Assembly: GCF_900101395.1 (NCBI RefSeq)
Contig: NZ_FMZO01000006.1
Coordinates: 248,001-312,000 of the forward strand
Length of the DNA: 64,000 bases
Direction of reading: 5' to 3'
Origin: Niabella drilacis
GTDB lineage: Bacteria > Bacteroidota > Bacteroidia > Chitinophagales > Chitinophagaceae
Within the stretch, counting starts at the first letter, position 1. Each line of letters begins with the position of its first letter. The notes under the pieces are model-generated. The model did not search any database. It saw only the letters and a program-made list of their open reading frames with translations, and was not told where the DNA came from. This document shows positions 26,889-36,679 of this stretch, piece by piece. Position numbers and translations under genes: made by a program.

Positions 26889-27626
26889 TTACAAAAGTAA
26901 AGCGGATAAGATATAGTCGGCCAATAACAATAATACGCAGGACACGACCACCGCCCTGGTACTGCTATGCCCGATCTCCAATGCGCCGCCTTTTACATTG
27001 TATCCGTAAAAAGCAGGCACGGCAGTAATGATAAAGGCAAATACAAAGGATTTAATAAGGGCAAAATAAACGTTATAGGCTTTAAACGCCATCACAAGAC
27101 CGGTATCAAAAATAGAAGGGTCGATGATCCCTGCCGCCGTACCGGCCAAACGCCCGCCCCAAATGCCCAGTACCATGGCCAGCATGATCAGGAGCGGGAT
27201 GGTTACCAGGCCGGCCAGGATCTTGGGCAGCACCAGGTAGCCCTTGGTATTGATCCCCATAATTTCCAATGCATCGATCTGCTCACTCACCCGCATATTT
27301 CCCAGCTCACTGGCAATTTTACTACCCACAACGCCGCAAAGCACAATACAACTCAGCGTAGGGGCAAACTCAAGGATCACCGTGTCCCTTACGATCTGGG
27401 CAATGGTGGTTTTAGGAATAATGGGGGATACCAGCTGGTAGGCGGTCTGCAGGGTTGACACCGCACCGATAAATACGGAAATAATGCAGATGATCCCCAA
27501 TGAACCGATGCCGATATCGTTACACTGGAGCATAAACTGCTTCCAGTACATTTTGGGATTTTCAGGCTTGCGGAACATCCCGCCAGCCATTTTGATAAAT
27601 GCCCCAAACTCTTTTAATATTTTCAA
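26889..27626 (-). CDS. mlaE: ABC transporter permease, MlaE type
   Basis: The 245-residue inner-membrane permease of the MlaE family has about five to six membrane segments with the characteristic stretches GIICIISVFIGAVSTLQ, REFAP-like LEFAPTLSCIVLCG, GSKIASELGNMRVSEQIDAL and YLVLPKILAGL. With MlaF it should drive retrograde or anterograde phospholipid movement between membranes. It starts 22 nt after the maeB stop and is followed by mlaF after 19 nt, so the three genes are probably one transcript. Confidence 0.93.
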   Translation of the reverse strand: MKILKEFGAFIKMAGGMFRKPENPKMYWKQFMLQCNDIGIGSLGIICIISVFIGAVSTLQTAYQLVSPIIPKTTIAQIVRDTVILEFAPTLSCIVLCGVVGSKIASELGNMRVSEQIDALEIMGINTKGYLVLPKILAGLVTIPLLIMLAMVLGIWGGRLAGTAAGIIDPSIFDTGLVMAFKAYNVYFALIKSFVFAFIITAVPAFYGYNVKGGALEIGHSSTRAVVVSCVLLLLADYILSALLL

Positions 27627-27648
27627 TGGATTGCTTTTATATAATGGA

Positions 27649-29982
27649 TCAATCAGTTTTTCTTTTTAACAGCCGCTTCTTTACATTCCGGTCATTTTCA
27701 CCGGCCGGCTTTGTCTTCAACTGTGCATCAATGATGGCGATCATTGCCATATTTACTATATTGCTGACGGTGCTGCCCAGCTGCAGCAGGTGCACCGGCT
27801 TTTTCAGCCCCATAACAATGGGTCCCACAGCATCCGTAGACCCGATCTCCAGCAGGAGGTTATAGGCAATATTTCCGGATGCTAAATTAGGGAAGATCAG
27901 CGTGTTTACCTGTTGCCCTACCAAATCGCTAAACGGGTATATCTCCTGCAAAAGCCCGTTGTTCAGCGCTATATTGGCCTGCATTTCACCATCGATGATC
28001 AGCTCCGGCATTTTCTCTTTCACTATTTCCCTTGCCCGCGACACCAGCCTGGCTTCTGGCGATTTACTGCTGCCGAAATTCGAATAGCTGAGCATGGCGA
28101 TGCGGGGCGTAAGGTTAAACGCTTTTACTTCTTTTGCGGTCAGCAATACGATCTCGGCCAGCTCTTCTGCAGTAGGATTGAAATTCACCGTTGTGTCTGC
28201 AAGGAACAGCGGGCCTTTCTTGGTCATTACCAGGTACATTCCGGCAACCCGGTTCACACCCGGCTCGGTACCAATGATCTGCAGGGCAGGGCGGATGGCC
28301 TCATCGTATTTCTTGGTAAGACCCGCCAGCATACAGTCCGCATCACCCTGCTCCACCATCATGCATCCAAAATGATTCCGCTCCTTCATGAGTTTATACG
28401 CTTCCTCCTTTGTGTAGCCCTTCCGGGCCCTTTTTTCAAAAAAGATGGCGCCATACTCTTTCCGTTTTTCGATCATCTCCTCGCTGCGCGGATCGAAGAT
28501 GACCATTCCGGAAATATCGATACTATTTTCTGCAGCAATGGCTTCGATCTCTTTTTTATCGCCGATCAGCTGGGGAAACCCGATGCCTTCATCCAAAACG
28601 ATCTGAGCGGCCTTCAGGATCTTTACATTTTCTCCCTCCGCAAAAACGATCCGCCGGGGGGCCGACCGTGCTTTGGCACCCATCGCCCGCAGCACCTGGT
28701 TATCTACCCCCAGCCGCCTGTCCAGTTCCCTGCTGTATTGGTCCCAGTCCTCTATCCGGTGATGGGCCACACCCGATTCCATGGCCGCCCGCGCCACGGC
28801 CGGCGCTACAGCCGTCAGCAAACGCGGATCCAGGGGCTTGGGAATGATATAATCAGCCCCGAAGGCCATTTTTTCCTGGTTATACGCCAGGTTCACCATA
28901 TCCGGAACCGGCATTTTGGCCAACCCCGCCAGCGCTCTCACTGCGGCCAGCTTCATTTCTGTATTAATGATCCGGGCTCTTACATCCAATGCCCCCCGGA
29001 AGATATACGGAAAGCCCAGCACATTGTTTACCTGGTTGGGATAATCGCTGCGCCCGGTTGCCATAATAATATCCTTCCGGGCGCCGGTAGCTGCCTCCCA
29101 GGAGATCTCCGGGTCCGGGTTGGCCATGGCAAATACGATCGGGTTCTTCGCCATACTTTTGACCATGTCTGCCGAAACTGTGTTGCCCGCACTCAGCCCG
29201 AGAAAAACGTCGGCCCCCTTCATGGCATCGGCCAGCGACATTTCCCCCGCGGCATTGGCAAAAGGAAGCTTCATTTCCTCAAGATCATCGCGTTTCCTGC
29301 TCAGCACACCGTTCTTATCAAACATCAGGAAGTTGGACGGTTTGGCGCCTAACTCTTCGTAAAGCAATACACAGGCCATCGCTGCCGCACCCGCACCATT
29401 AACCACAAACTTTACCCTGTCTATTCTTTTCTTCTGGATTTCCAGGGCATTGATCAGTGCCGCGGCACTGATAATAGCGGTGCCATGCTGATCATCATGC
29501 ATCACCGGGATATTCATCTGCTTCCGCAGCTCCTTTTCGATATAAAAACATTCGGGAGCCTTGATGTCTTCCAGGTTAATACCGCCAAACGTGGGTTCAA
29601 GCGCCTTAACGATCTCAACAAATTTCTGAGGGTCTTTTTCATTCACCTCGATATCAAATACATCAATATCCGCAAAGATCTTAAACAGCACGCCCTTCCC
29701 TTCCATTACCGGCTTTCCCGCTTCCGGCCCGATATCCCCCAGCCCCAGTACTGCCGTACCATTACTGATCACAGCCACCAGGTTGCCCTTGGCGGTGTAT
29801 TTATAAACGTCTTCGGTATTCTTTGCAATTTCCAGGCAGGGTTCAGCTACCCCGGGCGAATAGGCAAGCGCCAGGTCCCTTTGTGTTTTTGCCTTTTTTG
29901 TTGGAATTACTTCTATTTTCCCCGGTCTTCCTTTTGCATGGTAGGCCAATGCCTGTTCCTTTCGTAGATCATTTTTTGCCAT
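27649..29982 (-). CDS. maeB: NADP-dependent malic enzyme fused to phosphotransacetylase-like domain
   Basis: This 777-residue protein decarboxylates malate to pyruvate with NADP reduction. Residues 1 to about 430 form the malic enzyme part ([49 protein letters not shown]); about 440-770 form a PTA_PTB domain ([36 protein letters not shown]). In MaeB enzymes the second domain is regulatory, sensing acetyl-CoA, rather than catalytic. I chose the ATG at 29982 ([15 protein letters not shown]); an upstream start at 30039 adds 19 residues without similarity. It lies 76 nt after the HU-CCDC81 gene and 22 nt before mlaE. Confidence 0.94.
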   Translation of the reverse strand: MAKNDLRKEQALAYHAKGRPGKIEVIPTKKAKTQRDLALAYSPGVAEPCLEIAKNTEDVYKYTAKGNLVAVISNGTAVLGLGDIGPEAGKPVMEGKGVLFKIFADIDVFDIEVNEKDPQKFVEIVKALEPTFGGINLEDIKAPECFYIEKELRKQMNIPVMHDDQHGTAIISAAALINALEIQKKRIDRVKFVVNGAGAAAMACVLLYEELGAKPSNFLMFDKNGVLSRKRDDLEEMKLPFANAAGEMSLADAMKGADVFLGLSAGNTVSADMVKSMAKNPIVFAMANPDPEISWEAATGARKDIIMATGRSDYPNQVNNVLGFPYIFRGALDVRARIINTEMKLAAVRALAGLAKMPVPDMVNLAYNQEKMAFGADYIIPKPLDPRLLTAVAPAVARAAMESGVAHHRIEDWDQYSRELDRRLGVDNQVLRAMGAKARSAPRRIVFAEGENVKILKAAQIVLDEGIGFPQLIGDKKEIEAIAAENSIDISGMVIFDPRSEEMIEKRKEYGAIFFEKRARKGYTKEEAYKLMKERNHFGCMMVEQGDADCMLAGLTKKYDEAIRPALQIIGTEPGVNRVAGMYLVMTKKGPLFLADTTVNFNPTAEELAEIVLLTAKEVKAFNLTPRIAMLSYSNFGSSKSPEARLVSRAREIVKEKMPELIIDGEMQANIALNNGLLQEIYPFSDLVGQQVNTLIFPNLASGNIAYNLLLEIGSTDAVGPIVMGLKKPVHLLQLGSTVSNIVNMAMIAIIDAQLKTKPAGENDRNVKKRLLKRKTD

Positions 29983-30058
29983 ATGATTTAATGCCGGTTT
30001 TAGCGCCGGAAAAGTAAAATAAATTGCTTTAACGGGCAAAAAGATTATAGGGCAAACG

Positions 30059-30925
30059 TCAGTAGCGAATGGTCACTTTCCGGCCGGAGATCGCGGTTAA
30101 GGAATCCCGGACCTTTGCAGTATCGGGCAACGCCGTATTCAGCCTCATGATGATGGCATACTGCAGGGAATCCACTTTTTCCAGTTCCACCGGCCAGCTT
30201 ATTTTCTTCAGCTGGTTATAACGCCTGGAAGCCCTGGGTTCCTTTGTGATCTCCAGGACATAGGTGGTGATACCGGGGGTGGCAGTGGCAGCAGGTGCAA
30301 CGCCGGAATTCCCGGTATTTCCCTGTTGGGGCGCCTGGTTGCCTGTTGTATCCGGTGAAGGGGTATTTTTCACCGGGGACGGCTCCGTTGTTTCACTAAC
30401 TTCCGACACATTCGACGGTTCCCCTGTTTTTGAATAGAACCAGATCGTTGCGGCAATCGCAATCACCGCCAGCACAATAATAATGATCGCCGGTTTTTTT
30501 GACCTTCCGTTACCGGGTTTTTCCTCGATATAGGATTGAGGAACGGTATTCCTTTCGGTGATCGGAACATCTTTCTTCCGGGGCGGAAGAGGGGCCGTGT
30601 TGGGTACAAAATCATATGATCCGTCCGCTTTTTTCAGAAGCGTACCGATACCGGTAAAAAGATAGGGTTTCCCCGTATTCAGGAACCGGACCGCATCCTC
30701 GAGCTGTGAATTCAGGTCGGATATCGCTAATACGCGCATTTTGCCGGTTTCCGAAGAAACGAAGTCTACTATGGATTCATCAAACCCATCCACCGGCTGT
30801 TGCTCAAAACGTATTGCCGGGTACTCCGGGTCTCCATTATTATCCGCATAAAAAACTCCCAGCCCAGGTAAGCTTAACTGCTTATGGGCTAATAGATACT
30901 GGGCTAATAGTGATGCTAGTTTCAC
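30059..30925 (-). CDS. HU-CCDC81-type membrane protein with SPOR-like C-terminus
   Basis: The 288-residue protein is read from a GTG at 30925, since the frame upstream contains only a TTG and no ATG. The start [21 protein letters not shown] and a second module ([18 protein letters not shown]) match the two bacterial CCDC81-like HU domains, placed in the cytoplasm. A membrane helix ([19 protein letters not shown]) follows. Then come a Ser/Thr/Pro linker and a periplasmic C-terminal domain of about 70 residues ending SGRKVTIRY, which looks like a SPOR-type fold. The combination suggests a link between chromosome or cytoplasm and the cell wall at division; the role is not established. Confidence 0.75.
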   Translation of the reverse strand: MKLASLLAQYLLAHKQLSLPGLGVFYADNNGDPEYPAIRFEQQPVDGFDESIVDFVSSETGKMRVLAISDLNSQLEDAVRFLNTGKPYLFTGIGTLLKKADGSYDFVPNTAPLPPRKKDVPITERNTVPQSYIEEKPGNGRSKKPAIIIIVLAVIAIAATIWFYSKTGEPSNVSEVSETTEPSPVKNTPSPDTTGNQAPQQGNTGNSGVAPAATATPGITTYVLEITKEPRASRRYNQLKKISWPVELEKVDSLQYAIIMRLNTALPDTAKVRDSLTAISGRKVTIRY

Positions 30926-30938
30926 AAACAATTGTTTG
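30925..30938. repeat. 14-bp palindrome at the HU-CCDC81 gene start
   Basis: CAAACAATTGTTTG is a perfect 14-bp inverted repeat that begins at the GTG start. It could be an operator, or chance in an A/T-rich stretch. Confidence 0.35.
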
Positions 30939-30991
30939 AACTGCAATATATGCAAGATTTGTTACACTTACAAAACTGCTTGTTTTTCATG

Positions 30992-30999
30992 TACCTTTG
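30992..30999 (+). promoter_or_regulatory. -7 box for the small membrane protein gene
   Basis: TACCTTTG is an exact TAnnTTTG and ends only 7 nt before the ATG at 31007, so the mRNA would have almost no leader. No -33 element is evident at the usual distance. Confidence 0.45.
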
Positions 31000-31006
31000 A
31001 GGCATC

Positions 31007-31321
31007 ATGTATACCAAGGAAGAAGAAGCTTTTATGAAGTACTGGGAAGCCAACCGGCTCAAAAAAAAGCGGTCATTAAAAAATTTCCTGATCAGCACCC
31101 CCCTCGGGATCCTGCTGATGATCGGCATTTTCATCAACTTTTTCAGCGGCTGGTATAAAAAAGCCGCCATGGAGGCAAACGCAGACCCCTCTCTTTTTTT
31201 AATTTTGCTTATTGCTGGTGTGATCATTGTTGCGTTCATTGGTATCTTTTCGTCTTACCACAAGTGGGATATCAATGAGAACTACTACAAGACGTTGCGA
31301 GCCCGTAAAAACAAGAAGTAA
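31007..31321 (+). CDS. Small membrane protein of unknown function
   Basis: The 104-residue protein has a highly charged N-terminus (MYTKEEEAFMKYWEANRLKK), two membrane helices (about 45-67 and 82-103 minus the tail; IGIFINFF and ILLIAGVIIVAFIGIF) and a basic C-terminal tail (LRARKNKK). The ends probably face the cytoplasm. I do not recognise a named family. It is divergent from the HU-CCDC81 gene, 46 nt ahead of the FKBP cluster, and has its own -7 box. Confidence 0.75.
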   Translation: MYTKEEEAFMKYWEANRLKKKRSLKNFLISTPLGILLMIGIFINFFSGWYKKAAMEANADPSLFLILLIAGVIIVAFIGIFSSYHKWDINENYYKTLRARKNKK

Positions 31322-31367
31322 TTACTTGATTATCAATATTTATTAATTTATTATTTAATTTGAAAGA

Positions 31368-31928
31368 ATGAAAAGAACGTTATTAATACCCGTAATTGCC
31401 GTTGTAGCCGCTGTAACGACATTTGCTTCCTGTATGAAAAACAATGGCCCCACCTGCATACCCAATACGCTGCAGCAGGACCGGTCGGTTATTGACTCGT
31501 TTATTGATAAAAACCCTTCTTCTGCAAATCTGATGTTCAATTCTACCTATAATCAATATATGGGAATCGTGGAACCAGGAGCAGGCAGTCAACCGAAGGA
31601 TGACTCATTAATTACATTTAAAGTGACCTATTCTTTACTGGATGGCACTGAATTGGGCACAGATACCTATAGTACTCCGCAGGCATTAAAAGAATTACGA
31701 AAAAACAGTAGCGGCGGGTACGAGGACCCTCAGCAGGGAGATCCCAGATTTATTTATTACTACAACATATTATCTTCCTTAAAGGAAGGTGGCAAATACA
31801 GGACAATCATTCCTTCATCCTTAGCCGGCGGGTGTCAGACAAGATCCTTGCAAAATGGCAAAACAGTGCCGGGCTCTTCTCAGCTGATCTACGACTATAC
31901 GCTTACAGACGTAAAAGCGCCTAATTGA
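31368..31928 (+). CDS. FKBP-type lipoprotein 1 (degenerate active site)
   Basis: The 186-residue lipoprotein has its lipid Cys at 22 (TTFAS-C). After a tether with Cys30 comes an FKBP-like domain: ITFKVTYSLLDG, ILSSLKEGGKYRTIIPSSL and a C-terminal strand SSQLIYDYTLTDVK. The pocket residues of FKBP (F-D pair, V-I, Trp) are not conserved; the middle has an insertion (KNSSGGYEDPQQGDP). It may bind rather than isomerise prolines. Cys156 sits in the flap (AGGCQT), where the other three paralogues also have Cys. It is the first of four tandem FKBP lipoproteins. Confidence 0.75.
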   Translation: MKRTLLIPVIAVVAAVTTFASCMKNNGPTCIPNTLQQDRSVIDSFIDKNPSSANLMFNSTYNQYMGIVEPGAGSQPKDDSLITFKVTYSLLDGTELGTDTYSTPQALKELRKNSSGGYEDPQQGDPRFIYYYNILSSLKEGGKYRTIIPSSLAGGCQTRSLQNGKTVPGSSQLIYDYTLTDVKAPN

Positions 31929-31941
31929 TTTGAAGCGGGAT

Positions 31942-32454
31942 ATGAAAGTACCTATTCTTGTCCTCTTTTTTATCGCAGGTCTGGCGGTGAGTTGTTCTAA
32001 ATCCGATGACAAGCCTGCTTGTACCAACAAGCTGAGCCTGAGCCGGGACCGCCAGATCATCGATTCTTTTTTGCAGAAAAACGGGCAAAAAGAGCTGTTT
32101 CATTTTGATAGCCAGGAGCTGGTCTATTATTATATCGAAAAACCGGGCACCGGCACTACAAAACCGACGATAGATTCCCTGGTTTCCTTCCGGTATATAG
32201 GAAGGTTAATGAACGGAACGATCGTAGACTCCCTTACGGTAAAACAGCCTCCTACAGCACCGTTGCGGACTTTTGGCTCCGGCGTCCGCGTTGTTTATGC
32301 GATCAGTCAGTTGTCAAAAGGCGGCAAAATCCGGTTGGTGATCCCCTCGTCTTCCCAGTTTGGCTGTTTGCAGGTTGCAGGGGTAAACATTGTACCGCCC
32401 AATTCCCAGCTGGTCTATGAATACGAGCTCACCGATATGATCCCCAGTTACTAA
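31942..32454 (+). CDS. FKBP-type lipoprotein 2 (partly degenerate active site)
   Basis: This 170-residue protein starts at the ATG at 31942; the frame opens at a TTG at 31930, just after the previous stop. The lipid Cys is 18 (LAVS-C), the second Cys 27, and the flap Cys 142 (SQFGCLQ). The FKBP fold is seen in VSFRYIGRLMNG, GKIRLVIPSS and PPNSQLVYEYELTDM. The usual G-W of the pocket is absent (VVYAISQLSKGG), and the F-D pair reads V-D. It is 13 nt after FKBP 1, so probably co-transcribed. Confidence 0.8.
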   Translation: MKVPILVLFFIAGLAVSCSKSDDKPACTNKLSLSRDRQIIDSFLQKNGQKELFHFDSQELVYYYIEKPGTGTTKPTIDSLVSFRYIGRLMNGTIVDSLTVKQPPTAPLRTFGSGVRVVYAISQLSKGGKIRLVIPSSSQFGCLQVAGVNIVPPNSQLVYEYELTDMIPSY

Positions 32455-32492
32455 AAAAATGCAGTCTTAAAATTCAATACGAAAATAAACAC

Positions 32493-32972
32493 ATGAAAAA
32501 ATGGTTCGGCCTGGCACTGATCGTAAGTACCGCAATGATCGGCTGCCTTAAAAATGATGAGGTAAAACCGTGTACACCCAAAACGGTGGAAAGTGAGAAA
32601 GCCGCAATGACAAAGTTTGCCACGGATAGTTCCATCACTACTATGACGGACCCCAGCGGCCTTATGTATGAGATAATAAGCCCGGGCACCGGTGCCACAC
32701 CGTTGGCCAACAGCAACGTGACCGCTAAATATGTAGGCAGGTTCTTAAATGGAAAGGGGTTCGACTCTTCCTATGTCAGAGACCCGGGCGGAACTGCATT
32801 CCCTCTGAATGGTGTTATTACCGGGTGGCAGATCGGCATTCCTAAAATTAAAGAAGGAGGAAAAATCAAGCTGATCGTTCCCTCTTCACTGGCCTACGGG
32901 TGCGATATCCGGTACGGGCAAATGGCCAATCAGCCATTGTACTTTTATGTTGAACTGGTAAAAGTGCAATGA
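32493..32972 (+). CDS. FKBP-type peptidyl-prolyl isomerase lipoprotein 3
   Basis: The 159-residue lipoprotein has its lipid Cys at 18 (MIG-C), Cys27 in the tether and Cys137 in the flap. The active-site pattern is intact: Tyr in VTAKYVGR, F-D in KGFDSS, F in TAFPLN, V-I-x-G-W in GVITGWQIG, and Y in SLAYG. It should catalyse cis-trans isomerisation of Xaa-Pro bonds in periplasmic or surface proteins. It starts 38 nt after FKBP 2 and is followed by a hairpin at 33010. Confidence 0.9.
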   Translation: MKKWFGLALIVSTAMIGCLKNDEVKPCTPKTVESEKAAMTKFATDSSITTMTDPSGLMYEIISPGTGATPLANSNVTAKYVGRFLNGKGFDSSYVRDPGGTAFPLNGVITGWQIGIPKIKEGGKIKLIVPSSLAYGCDIRYGQMANQPLYFYVELVKVQ

Positions 32973-33009
32973 TAACGGGTTGCCATAACCACCCATAGCA
33001 TAAAATATA

Positions 33010-33030
33010 CCCCGGTCCGGCCGGGGTTTT
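33010..33030 (+). terminator. Possible terminator between FKBP 3 and FKBP 4
   Basis: Stem CCCCGG/CCGGGG with loop TCCGG is followed by only four T residues. It is a moderate candidate. Confidence 0.5.
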
Positions 33031-33178
33031 ACATATAAAGACCCATCTTCCCTGATCAGCAGGCGGCAGCAGGTCCGGGCTATTCTGAAGTACTGCTCCC
33101 CGGGAAGCCAGGCGGATGCCTTTCCTTAATCCCGCCATTTGTGTAAATTCGCCACAGAAGGAAAAAAACATCTGAATA

Positions 33179-33685
33179 ATGAACCCGTTATCAACGAATA
33201 AAAAAATATACGCAGGACTGGCGGTGTTGCTTGGCCTGGCAATAATCGGCTGTATTAAGGATGAAAACGCTGCCGCCTGCGAACCCAAAGCCGCTGTCAG
33301 TGATACCGCACAGATGAAAAAGTTCATCCGCGACAGTGCCATTACAGCAGACAGCAATAAAGCCAACTGGCTGATGTGGCAGGTCATGGATGCCGGTACG
33401 GGCACAACCCCCGGGCCAAATAGCCAGGTAACCGTAAAATATATGGGCAGGCTGCTTACGGGGGCAGGATTTGACTCCAGTTATACCAAAAGCCCGGAAG
33501 GCGCTGTTTTCCGGCTCAATAAGATCATACCGGGGTGGTACCTCGGGCTTGCCAAAATAAAAGAAGGGGGCCGTATCAAGCTGCTCCTGCCCTCTGCCCT
33601 GGCATATGGCTGCGATCCCCGTTATGGTTCCCTCACCAATCAGCCGCTGTTTTTTGATATTGAATTAATAAAAGTCGAAAACTAA
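33179..33685 (+). CDS. FKBP-type peptidyl-prolyl isomerase lipoprotein 4
   Basis: This 168-residue closest paralogue of FKBP 3 has its lipid Cys at 25 (AIIG-C), tether Cys34 and flap Cys145 (ALAYGCDPRYG). The pocket is intact: VTVKYMGRLL, AGFDSSY, AVFRLN, KIIPGWYLG. It lies 206 nt after FKBP 3, behind a hairpin, so it may have its own promoter. FKBP 3 and 4 share D-x-R-Y-G and N-Q-P-L-(Y/F)-F after the flap, so they are a recent duplication. Confidence 0.9.
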   Translation: MNPLSTNKKIYAGLAVLLGLAIIGCIKDENAAACEPKAAVSDTAQMKKFIRDSAITADSNKANWLMWQVMDAGTGTTPGPNSQVTVKYMGRLLTGAGFDSSYTKSPEGAVFRLNKIIPGWYLGLAKIKEGGRIKLLLPSALAYGCDPRYGSLTNQPLFFDIELIKVEN

Positions 33686-33752
33686 GCTTCCTTATTTTCG
33701 AAAATGACGGATCGCACGCTTTGTTGTAATTTCGGATAGAAAAAATTGAACT

Positions 33753-35195
33753 ATGCAATACGAACCGATTTCGGTTTTCGATATGTTGAAGATCGGGATA
33801 GGACCTTCCAGCTCCCATACCCTCGGGCCCTGGCGGGCGGCAGAGCGTTTCCTGCAGCACCTGGAATTGCAGCAACAGCTCAGCGCTGTAACTGCAATAA
33901 AGATTCTCCTCTATGGCTCACTGGCCAAAACCGGGGTCGGGCATGGTACCGATATTGCGGTACAACTGGGCCTCTGTGGTCATGATCCCGTAACCTTCGA
34001 TGTAGAAAAAATTGATTCCACCATAGCAACGATCAGGGAAACAAAAAGCCTGTTGCTGAACGGGGACCGGCGTATCAGCTTTGATCCCCGTGAGGCCATT
34101 GAATTCCTTTTTACGGAAACCTTGCCTTACCATTCCAACGGCCTTACCTTCCTGGCTACATTGAATAATGGAGAAAATATCGCCAAAACCTACTATTCCA
34201 TCGGCGGCGGTTTTGTAAAAGAAGAAGGAGAAAACGCTGTTTTAAATAATAACATATTGCTTCCTTTTCCGATCGACGACGCCGATGATCTCCTCCGGTG
34301 GAGTATTAAAACAGGGCTTTCTATCAGCGAAATCGTGGCCGAAAATGAGCTGGCCTGGAGAAGTGAGGCGGCAACCAACGAAGGGCTTGTAAAGATATGG
34401 CAGGCTATGCGCGACTGTATTTACCGCGGCTGTCACAAAACCGGCGTACTCCCCGGGGGGCTAAATGTAAGAAGACGAGCAGCTGCATTAAGCAAAAAAC
34501 TGCTGGGTGAAGCCCATTATACATCGTACAGCGAGTGGATCCGCCTGATCCGGGAAGGAGGCAGTGATTTTCGCTATACACTGGATTGGGTAAGTTGTTT
34601 CGCCCTCGCCGTTAACGAGGAAAATGCCTCTTTTGGCCGTGTCGTAACAGCTCCGACCAATGGATCTGCCGGCGTAATACCAGCCGTATTGCATTACTTT
34701 ATTCTTTTCTGCACGGATGTTGAGCCCGGCGAAAACAACCTGGATCCGATCCGGAAATTCCTGATGACCGCCGCAGAAATTGGCAGCATCTTTAAAAAAG
34801 AATCTACGATTTCCGCAGCAATGGGCGGATGCCAGGCCGAGATCGGGGTATCCTCGTCAATGGCCGCAGCAGCTTTAACAGAAGGGCTGGGCGGGTCGCA
34901 GAAACAAGCGATGATGGCAGCAGAAATTGCCATGGAACACCACCTGGGTATGACCTGTGATCCCATTGGCGGGTTGGTGCAGGTACCCTGTATAGAACGG
35001 AATACTATGGGAGCCATTAAGGCTATTACCGCCTCCCAGCTGGCCCTGCAAAGCACACCCGATTTCGCAAGGGTATCCCTCGATGATGTGATCAGGACCA
35101 TGTGGGATACGGCCCAGGATATGAATTTCAAATACAAGGAAACCGCGGATGGCGGGCTGGCAGTAAACGTGCCGCTGAGCTTACCGGAGTGCTGA
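33753..35195 (+). CDS. sdaA: L-serine ammonia-lyase, iron-sulfur dependent, single chain
   Basis: The 480-residue cytoplasmic enzyme turns L-serine into pyruvate and ammonia. The beta domain is at the N-terminus ([20 protein letters not shown]), and the alpha domain with the 4Fe-4S ligands is in the second half: [13 protein letters not shown] (about 358), MTCDPIGG (about 400) and QVPCIERN (about 411). Family members are about 455 residues. A TAATTTCG sequence near the start is one base from the -7 consensus. It stands alone, with rnhA converging from the right. Confidence 0.95.
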   Translation: MQYEPISVFDMLKIGIGPSSSHTLGPWRAAERFLQHLELQQQLSAVTAIKILLYGSLAKTGVGHGTDIAVQLGLCGHDPVTFDVEKIDSTIATIRETKSLLLNGDRRISFDPREAIEFLFTETLPYHSNGLTFLATLNNGENIAKTYYSIGGGFVKEEGENAVLNNNILLPFPIDDADDLLRWSIKTGLSISEIVAENELAWRSEAATNEGLVKIWQAMRDCIYRGCHKTGVLPGGLNVRRRAAALSKKLLGEAHYTSYSEWIRLIREGGSDFRYTLDWVSCFALAVNEENASFGRVVTAPTNGSAGVIPAVLHYFILFCTDVEPGENNLDPIRKFLMTAAEIGSIFKKESTISAAMGGCQAEIGVSSSMAAAALTEGLGGSQKQAMMAAEIAMEHHLGMTCDPIGGLVQVPCIERNTMGAIKAITASQLALQSTPDFARVSLDDVIRTMWDTAQDMNFKYKETADGGLAVNVPLSLPEC

Positions 35196-35238
35196 GTGGG
35201 GGTTCTCAGTTTAAAGTTTCACGCTGGGTTCTGACCAG

Positions 35239-35259
35239 GAACATTGAACGTTGAACATC
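35239..35259. repeat. 7-nt tandem repeat, 3 units
   Basis: The units are GAACATT, GAACGTT and GAACATC. It lies between the convergent ends of sdaA and rnhA. Confidence 0.65.
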
Positions 35260-35262
35260 AGC

Positions 35263-35724
35263 CTACCCTTCATACCCAACATCCTCCGCCAGGTTTTTCC
35301 CATCCGCAGCAGCCGTAGCCAGCTCATCGCAACGATTGTTATAGGGGTTATCCGCATGCCCCTTTACCCATACAAAACGGATCTGGAATTTTTGGGCAAG
35401 CTGGTAGTACTGCATCCACAGGTCCTTATTTTTCTTTCCGCCTTTAAAACCGGTACGCACCCAGTTATGCAGCCATCCCTTCGTAACAGCATTCACTACA
35501 TACTGGCTATCGGAATAAATAGTAACAGGCAATGTTGCTGTTTTCAATACCCGCAGTCCTTCAATTACAGCCATTAGCTCCATACGGTTGTTGGTAGTAT
35601 GCCGGAACCCTCCCGACAATTCTTTCAGATGTTTTCCATACATCAGCAAAACACCATAGCCACCCGGCCCCGGGTTGCCGCGGGCCGCGCCATCTGTATA
35701 AATCGTAATTCCCTGGGATTGCAT
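35263..35724 (-). CDS. rnhA: Ribonuclease HI
   Basis: This 153-residue enzyme cuts RNA in RNA-DNA hybrids. The four acidic catalytic residues are in IYTDGAARGNPG, NNRMELMAV, IYSDSQYVV and NNRCDELA, with VKGHADNPYNN before the last. It lacks the basic-loop extension of some enzymes but has the substrate-binding helix with Trp (LHNWVRTGFKGGKK). The frame opens at a TTG at 35733; the ATG at 35724 is preferred. It converges on sdaA. Confidence 0.95.
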   Translation of the reverse strand: MQSQGITIYTDGAARGNPGPGGYGVLLMYGKHLKELSGGFRHTTNNRMELMAVIEGLRVLKTATLPVTIYSDSQYVVNAVTKGWLHNWVRTGFKGGKKNKDLWMQYYQLAQKFQIRFVWVKGHADNPYNNRCDELATAAADGKNLAEDVGYEG

Positions 35725-35830
35725 AACGGGCAAAGATAATGACTGATCACTGATAATCCGTTTATGGAAATTTTCAAAACGGCGCTCTCATCCGGTAAAC
35801 AGATCAGCGCCCCTGATCTTCATCAACAAT

Positions 35831-36667
35831 ATGAAACTCATTATTTACTGCACCATCACTGTGTGCTGCCTCTTGGGTTGTAAGCAAGTGCCATCACCGG
35901 TTTCCGCCACAACGGTGCCCGCCTCCGTCAGCAGTAATCCCCGCTCCGTTTCCGCTATTGCACCACCACCCGGCTATATACGCAATGCCCCACCGGTTGC
36001 CGGCTTTGGCTTCTATTTAACCCATCTGGAACTCAAAAACAGCAACACCGTTTTCCTGTTCAACGGAGCACCCAAATCCAATCAGCAGGCACAGTATGCA
36101 GTGCTGGATATCAGCGTTGGCGATAAAGATCTTCAGCAATGTGCCGACGCGGTGATGCGGTTACGTGCAGAGTATCTCTTCGCTGCAAAACGCTTTGAGC
36201 AGATCAGGTTCCAATCGGGCGATGGCTGCTGGATATCCTACAGCGACTGGATGAAAGGAACCCGGTATCGGCTTTCCGGCAGAAAGCTTGTTGCCGTCCG
36301 GGGTAAGCCCGTGGCACCTGCACATAGCTCATTGCTACAATACCTCGGGATCGTATTTGCTTACTGCGGCACGGCTACGTTACCGGCCTCCCTCTATAAA
36401 AAACAGATAGCGGATATGCAGCCGGGTGATGTATTGTTAAAACCCGGCGCACCCGGGCATGCAGTGATCGTTATGGATATGGCTCAAAATGAAAAAAAAG
36501 AAAAAATATATCTCCTGGCACAAAGTTATATGCCCGCCCAGGATATTCATATCCTTAAAAACCCTTCCAGGCCTCACAGCAGCCCCTGGTATACGCTGAA
36601 TGACAGCCACCGGATCCCCACGCCTGAATGGACGTTTTACAGCAACCAGTTATACGGTTGGAAATAG
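35831..36667 (+). CDS. DUF4846 lipoprotein
   Basis: The 278-residue lipoprotein has its lipid Cys at 17 (CCLLG-C-KQ). Residues from about 45 match DUF4846: APPPGYIRN, VLDISVGDKDLQQCADAVMRLRAEYLF, SGDGCWISYSDWMKGTRY, QPGDVLLKPGAPGHAVIVMDMA and the C-terminal PSRPHSSPWY. The GHAVIVMD part with a preceding Asp and the paired Cys are conserved in the family and look like a catalytic or binding site, but no activity is established. It ends 12 nt from the convergent RES toxin gene. Confidence 0.85.
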   Translation: MKLIIYCTITVCCLLGCKQVPSPVSATTVPASVSSNPRSVSAIAPPPGYIRNAPPVAGFGFYLTHLELKNSNTVFLFNGAPKSNQQAQYAVLDISVGDKDLQQCADAVMRLRAEYLFAAKRFEQIRFQSGDGCWISYSDWMKGTRYRLSGRKLVAVRGKPVAPAHSSLLQYLGIVFAYCGTATLPASLYKKQIADMQPGDVLLKPGAPGHAVIVMDMAQNEKKEKIYLLAQSYMPAQDIHILKNPSRPHSSPWYTLNDSHRIPTPEWTFYSNQLYGWK

Positions 36668-36679
36668 GAGCGCACCCGC

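Noticed and set aside
27913-29352. 479-codon open frame on the plus strand
   Set aside because: It lies wholly antisense to maeB, whose conserved motifs are certain; the frame has no recognisable domain.
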